Assembly: GCA_902494605.1 (NCBI GenBank)
Contig: CABUUG010000088.1
Coordinates: 1 to 7,718 of the forward strand
Reading direction: 5' to 3'
Origin: an uncultured Collinsella sp.
GTDB taxonomy: Bacteria > Actinomycetota > Coriobacteriia > Coriobacteriales > Coriobacteriaceae
DNA: 7,718 nt
The stretch's first letter is position 1. Each line of letters starts with the position of its first letter. The notes under the pieces are model-generated. The model made no database searches, was not told the origin of the DNA, and saw only the letters and a program-made list of their open reading frames with translations. A program made the translations under genes and the position numbers. Below are positions 6,763-7,718 of this stretch, piece after piece.

Positions 6763-6848
6763 ATCCCTCATCGCCCACCACAGAATTGGAAACGGTCCTC
6801 GCAAGGGGACCGTTTTTGCTTGCGCCCGGTGCATGGGATTCGAACCCG
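6763..6848 (+). repeat. 86-bp repeat unit, copy 2, with orphan tRNA-Val 3' end
   Basis: ATCCCTCATCGCCCACCAC (6763-6781) is identical to the tRNA-Val 3' end plus one base, but no tRNA body precedes it. The terminator-like hairpin comes next, then GTGCATGGGATTCGAACCCG (6829-6848), identical to copy 1. The identity begins in the middle of the T-loop palindrome, so the left half of that palindrome is missing in this copy. Confidence 0.85.
6790..6817 (+). terminator. Second terminator-like hairpin, no gene of its own
   Basis: AAACGGTCCTC (6790-6800) pairs with GGGGACCGTTT (6805-6815) around a GCAA loop, with one T-G pair. The T-run is 6813-6817. It has the structure of the tRNA-Val terminator but a different stem sequence. 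Since no gene lies between the two terminators, it probably belonged to a lost tRNA copy or acts as a back-up. Confidence 0.75.
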
Positions 6849-6873
6849 CCAGCACGTCTGTCACAAAGGCCGT

Positions 6874-7088
6874 GGCCAAATAATGGCAAAAATGAGTACT
6901 GCTACTTTGTTTGCAACATATAAAAAGATAGTATTTGCTTAAGTTACGCAGCATATGTCCATTATTAGGACTAACAGTTGGATCAAAATCGTGCATTCAT
7001 CGCCATTTCGACTTGCCATCTGGCCTTATTAGTCCAAAATTGCTGCTACCAAATCGGTAACACTACTCATATTTGATGTTATTTGACC
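6874..7088. repeat. AT-rich block bounded by a 32-bp imperfect inverted repeat
   Basis: The left arm is 6874-6905 and the right arm is 7057-7088 on the opposite strand. They match at 25 of 32 positions without gaps; shared words are CAAATAA and ATGAGTA. An inner perfect 7-bp inverted repeat GGACTAA/TTAGTCC lies at 6968-6974 and 7029-7035. By hand count 6881-7080 is 36% GC, far below the neighbouring genes. I see no gene, no transposase and no clear target-site duplication. It may be a small non-autonomous element or the relic of one, or a regulatory or structured region. Confidence 0.55.
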
Positions 7089-7141
7089 AGCAGGTCTCCC
7101 TGCCTTAGCGAATCTAAGGCAAAACGGGCTCCAGACCGCTG
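7088..7141. other. Long nested hairpin downstream of argD
   Basis: Four stems are nested with small bulges: CAGC/GCTG (7088-7091, 7138-7141), GGTCT/AGACC (7093-7097, 7133-7137), CCC/GGG (7098-7100, 7126-7128 within AAACGGGCTCC) and TGCCTTAG/CTAAGGCA (7101-7108, 7114-7121) with loop CGAAT. Together they make about 20 bp. It starts about 65 bases past the argD stop. Neither strand has a U-run after it, so it is not a classical terminator. The remaining bases 7142-7205 show nothing I can name. Confidence 0.55.
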
Positions 7142-7205
7142 AATCATGCCACATAGGACACGCCCGCAGTCCGGAACCCGGTCCAAATTGAGGTATTGCG
7201 CTGCG

Positions 7206-7718
7206 TTAGCCCAAAACGTCCGACAGAATCTCGACCAAACTGTCCACGTCGGCTTCCTCGCAGACGAGCGGCGGCAAGAAACGCAGCGTATGGGCACCCG
7301 TAGCGTTAATCACGGCACCGGCGGGCAGCGCGCGGGCAACAATATCATGCGCATCGCCCGCAGCATCATCCAAATCACAGCCGAGCATCAAGCCGCGGCC
7401 ACGCACCTCCGTCACGTGCGGCAGCTTAGCGAGCTTTGCCTCCATATAGGCGCCTACCTTGGCAGCATGGTCGGCATAATCGCCGCGCACGAGCGCGGAG
7501 AGCGTCGCGGCACACGCCGTGATGGCCAGGCAGCTACCGCCAAAGGTCGAACCATGATCGCCGGGCTTAAAGACGTCGGCGATTTCCTTCTTTGCCACCA
7601 CGGCACCCATGGGCACGCCGTCGGCAATGCCCTTGGCAAGGCTCATGATGTCAGGCTCCACGCCATAGGTTTGGAATGCAAACGGCTTGCCGGAGCGGAA
7701 GATGCCGCACTGGACCTC
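7206..7718 (-). CDS. argD: Acetylornithine aminotransferase-like protein, C-terminal part (cut by window edge)
   Basis: ArgD transfers an amino group from glutamate to N-acetylglutamate semialdehyde in arginine/ornithine synthesis, using PLP. Only the last 170 residues are present; the reading frame is open to base 7718, so the gene continues outside. Visible class III aminotransferase features include EVQCG at the edge (the end of the DEVQ motif, whose PLP aspartate is just outside), the PLP lysine in SLAKGI (29th visible residue), GVPMGAVV, HGSTFGGSCLA (phosphate-cup threonine) and TLRFLPPL with the substrate-contacting arginine near the end. GSTFGG followed by a small-residue stretch fits ArgD better than GabT-type enzymes, but ornithine or succinylornithine aminotransferases remain possible. 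A GTG within the visible part is internal, not the start. No T-rich terminator is visible directly after the stop. Confidence 0.82.
   Translation of the reverse strand, partial: EVQCGIFRSGKPFAFQTYGVEPDIMSLAKGIADGVPMGAVVAKKEIADVFKPGDHGSTFGGSCLAITACAATLSALVRGDYADHAAKVGAYMEAKLAKLPHVTEVRGRGLMLGCDLDDAAGDAHDIVARALPAGAVINATGAHTLRFLPPLVCEEADVDSLVEILSDVLG

Noticed and set aside
6762..6848. CRISPR array suggested by repeated 20-base motifs at a fixed 187-bp spacing
   Set aside because: There are only two copies, the spacing is far too long, the repeat derives from tRNA sequence, and no cas gene is present.
6550..6996. 148-codon minus-strand frame and neighbouring frames with phrases such as VGDEGFEPP
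   Set aside because: These read across the tRNA gene, its terminator and the repeats in antisense. Such peptides are typical false ORFs over tRNA T-arms.
7079..7297. 72-codon minus-strand frame overlapping the argD end
   Set aside because: It lies in another frame of argD for most of its length, has no recognisable motif, and crosses the long hairpin.

Overview
The window looks like chromosomal DNA from a high-GC bacterium. Every protein-coding gene is on the minus strand, coding DNA is about 60% GC, and the housekeeping proteins look actinobacterial. My impression is class Coriobacteriia, perhaps Collinsella. This rests on recognising protein style, not on a search, so treat it as a moderate-confidence guess.

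Layout from right to left, which is the direction of transcription. The right edge (7206-7718) holds the C-terminal part of an acetylornithine aminotransferase-like gene (argD). Next comes about 360 bp without a gene (6849-7205). It contains an AT-rich block bounded by a 32-bp imperfect inverted repeat, and a long nested hairpin. A plus-strand tRNA-Val(TAC) gene lies at 6518-6593 with its own extended -10 promoter and terminator. It is followed by an odd tRNA-derived duplication (6576-6848): an 86-bp unit made of the tRNA 3' end, a terminator hairpin and a T-loop palindrome occurs twice, 187 bp apart, separated by a GC-rich hairpin-forming spacer. asnB (4450-6330), a glutamine-dependent asparagine synthetase, is a single-gene unit with its own terminator.

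The promoter of the next unit overlaps the T-tract of the asnB terminator. That unit reads murE-like ligase (2775-4337), HAD-family phosphatase (1756-2667), glutamate racemase murI (820-1704) and RNase PH rph (40-765), and ends in a terminator at 12-41. murI supplies D-glutamate for the peptidoglycan stem peptide, and the MurE-like ligase adds the third residue of that peptide. The HAD phosphatase has no assigned substrate but sits between these two cell-wall genes. RNase PH trims tRNA 3' ends. The MurE-like protein lacks the DNPR motif of meso-diaminopimelate enzymes, which points to a different third amino acid such as lysine or ornithine.

The protein-coding part is ordinary. The least explained DNA is 6576-7141.
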